A stretch of DNA of 64,000 bases from Streptomyces sp. LUP47B (GTDB taxonomy: Bacteria > Actinomycetota > Actinomycetes > Streptomycetales > Streptomycetaceae). The notes below the pieces were generated by a model. It searched no databases and had not been told where the DNA came from. It saw nothing but the letters and a program-made list of their open reading frames with translations. Location: contig NZ_MJAH01000006.1 in the NCBI RefSeq assembly GCF_001746295.1, positions 887,562 to 951,561 on the forward strand, read 5' to 3'. This document shows positions 63,895 through 64,000 of the stretch, in pieces. The position numbers and the translations under genes are program-made. Position 1 is the stretch's first letter. Each line of letters begins with the position of its first letter.

Positions 63895-64000
63895 GCGGAA
63901 TGAGCCGAGCGCGGGCGGCGGCCGCTCGCCCCAGTACGGGGTCCCAAGCCGCCCCGGCCGCCGACCGACCCGGTCCCGCGCCGGTGAGCCGCGCGGGAGG
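63891..64000 (+). CDS. Start of a further coupled gene, truncated by the window
   Basis: A GTG at 63891 overlaps the GH39 stop (GTGA), with an ATG at 63900 as alternative. The frame is open to the window edge and gives MSGMSRARAAAARPSTGSQ and then Pro/Ala-rich residues. The product cannot be identified. Coupling suggests membership of the operon. Confidence 0.4.
   Translation, partial: MSGMSRARAAAARPSTGSQAAPAADRPGPAPVSRAG

Overview
The window is a chromosomal segment of a high-GC actinomycete, almost certainly a Streptomyces. The clues are very high GC with G/C third positions, AGGAG-type ribosome sites mixed with GTG and leaderless starts, an HTH-MurA gene next to an aconitase gene (an order I recall from S. 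coelicolor), SARP and LAL regulators, a CebR-type operator and a TTA codon in a secreted enzyme gene. No tRNA, rRNA or CRISPR array was seen.

Region 1 (1-7.3 kb): a molybdate ABC operon (modA-modB-partial modC-like gene, minus strand), an M24 peptidase-like protein, a small HTH+TOBE protein that probably handles molybdate, a lipoprotein, and a large secreted beta-propeller protein.

Region 2 (7.3-10.7 kb): a self-contained TetR regulon: tetR, a 14-TM drug-efflux MFS gene and a divergent alpha/beta hydrolase. Five copies of one palindrome sit in the promoter regions, four of them in two pairs with identical 24-bp spacing.

Region 3 (11.2-16.4 kb): an XRE-HTH/MurA fusion with a palindrome at its own start codon, a DUF4236 protein, and aconitase with a TamR-like palindrome and an iron-box-like site upstream.

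Region 4 (16.4-27.2 kb): an accessory, partly decayed catabolic island. It holds an ECF sigma factor fused to a Rossmann fragment, several alpha/beta hydrolases, a cupin, an SDR, a Tat-exported metallo-beta-lactamase-fold hydrolase and an MFS-ABM exporter. Between them are remnants of a TetR gene, a DUF1275 gene, a second SDR and an amidohydrolase.

Region 5 (27.2-38.7 kb): a regulatory block of two divergent paralogous SARP-NB-ARC-TPR activators and a LAL-type LuxR regulator, followed by an epoxide-hydrolase-like gene.

Region 6 (38.9-50 kb): an unusual type VII secretion locus. It has an FHA-containing EssC-like ATPase, two WXG100-size proteins, a large T7SS-signal protein with a repetitive Pro-rich tail, and a LysM membrane protein, but no visible EccB, EccD, EccE or mycosin. 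It ends in an IS481 scar.

Region 7 (50-64 kb): a two-component system, then polysaccharide utilisation genes: a CebR-box-controlled AA10 LPMO with a TTA codon, a secreted GH92 alpha-mannosidase with LacI-type operators, a CE7 esterase, and a sugar ABC operon (two permeases, Tat lipoprotein, intracellular GH39). The operon has no ATPase gene here, so it probably uses the shared MsiK ATPase.
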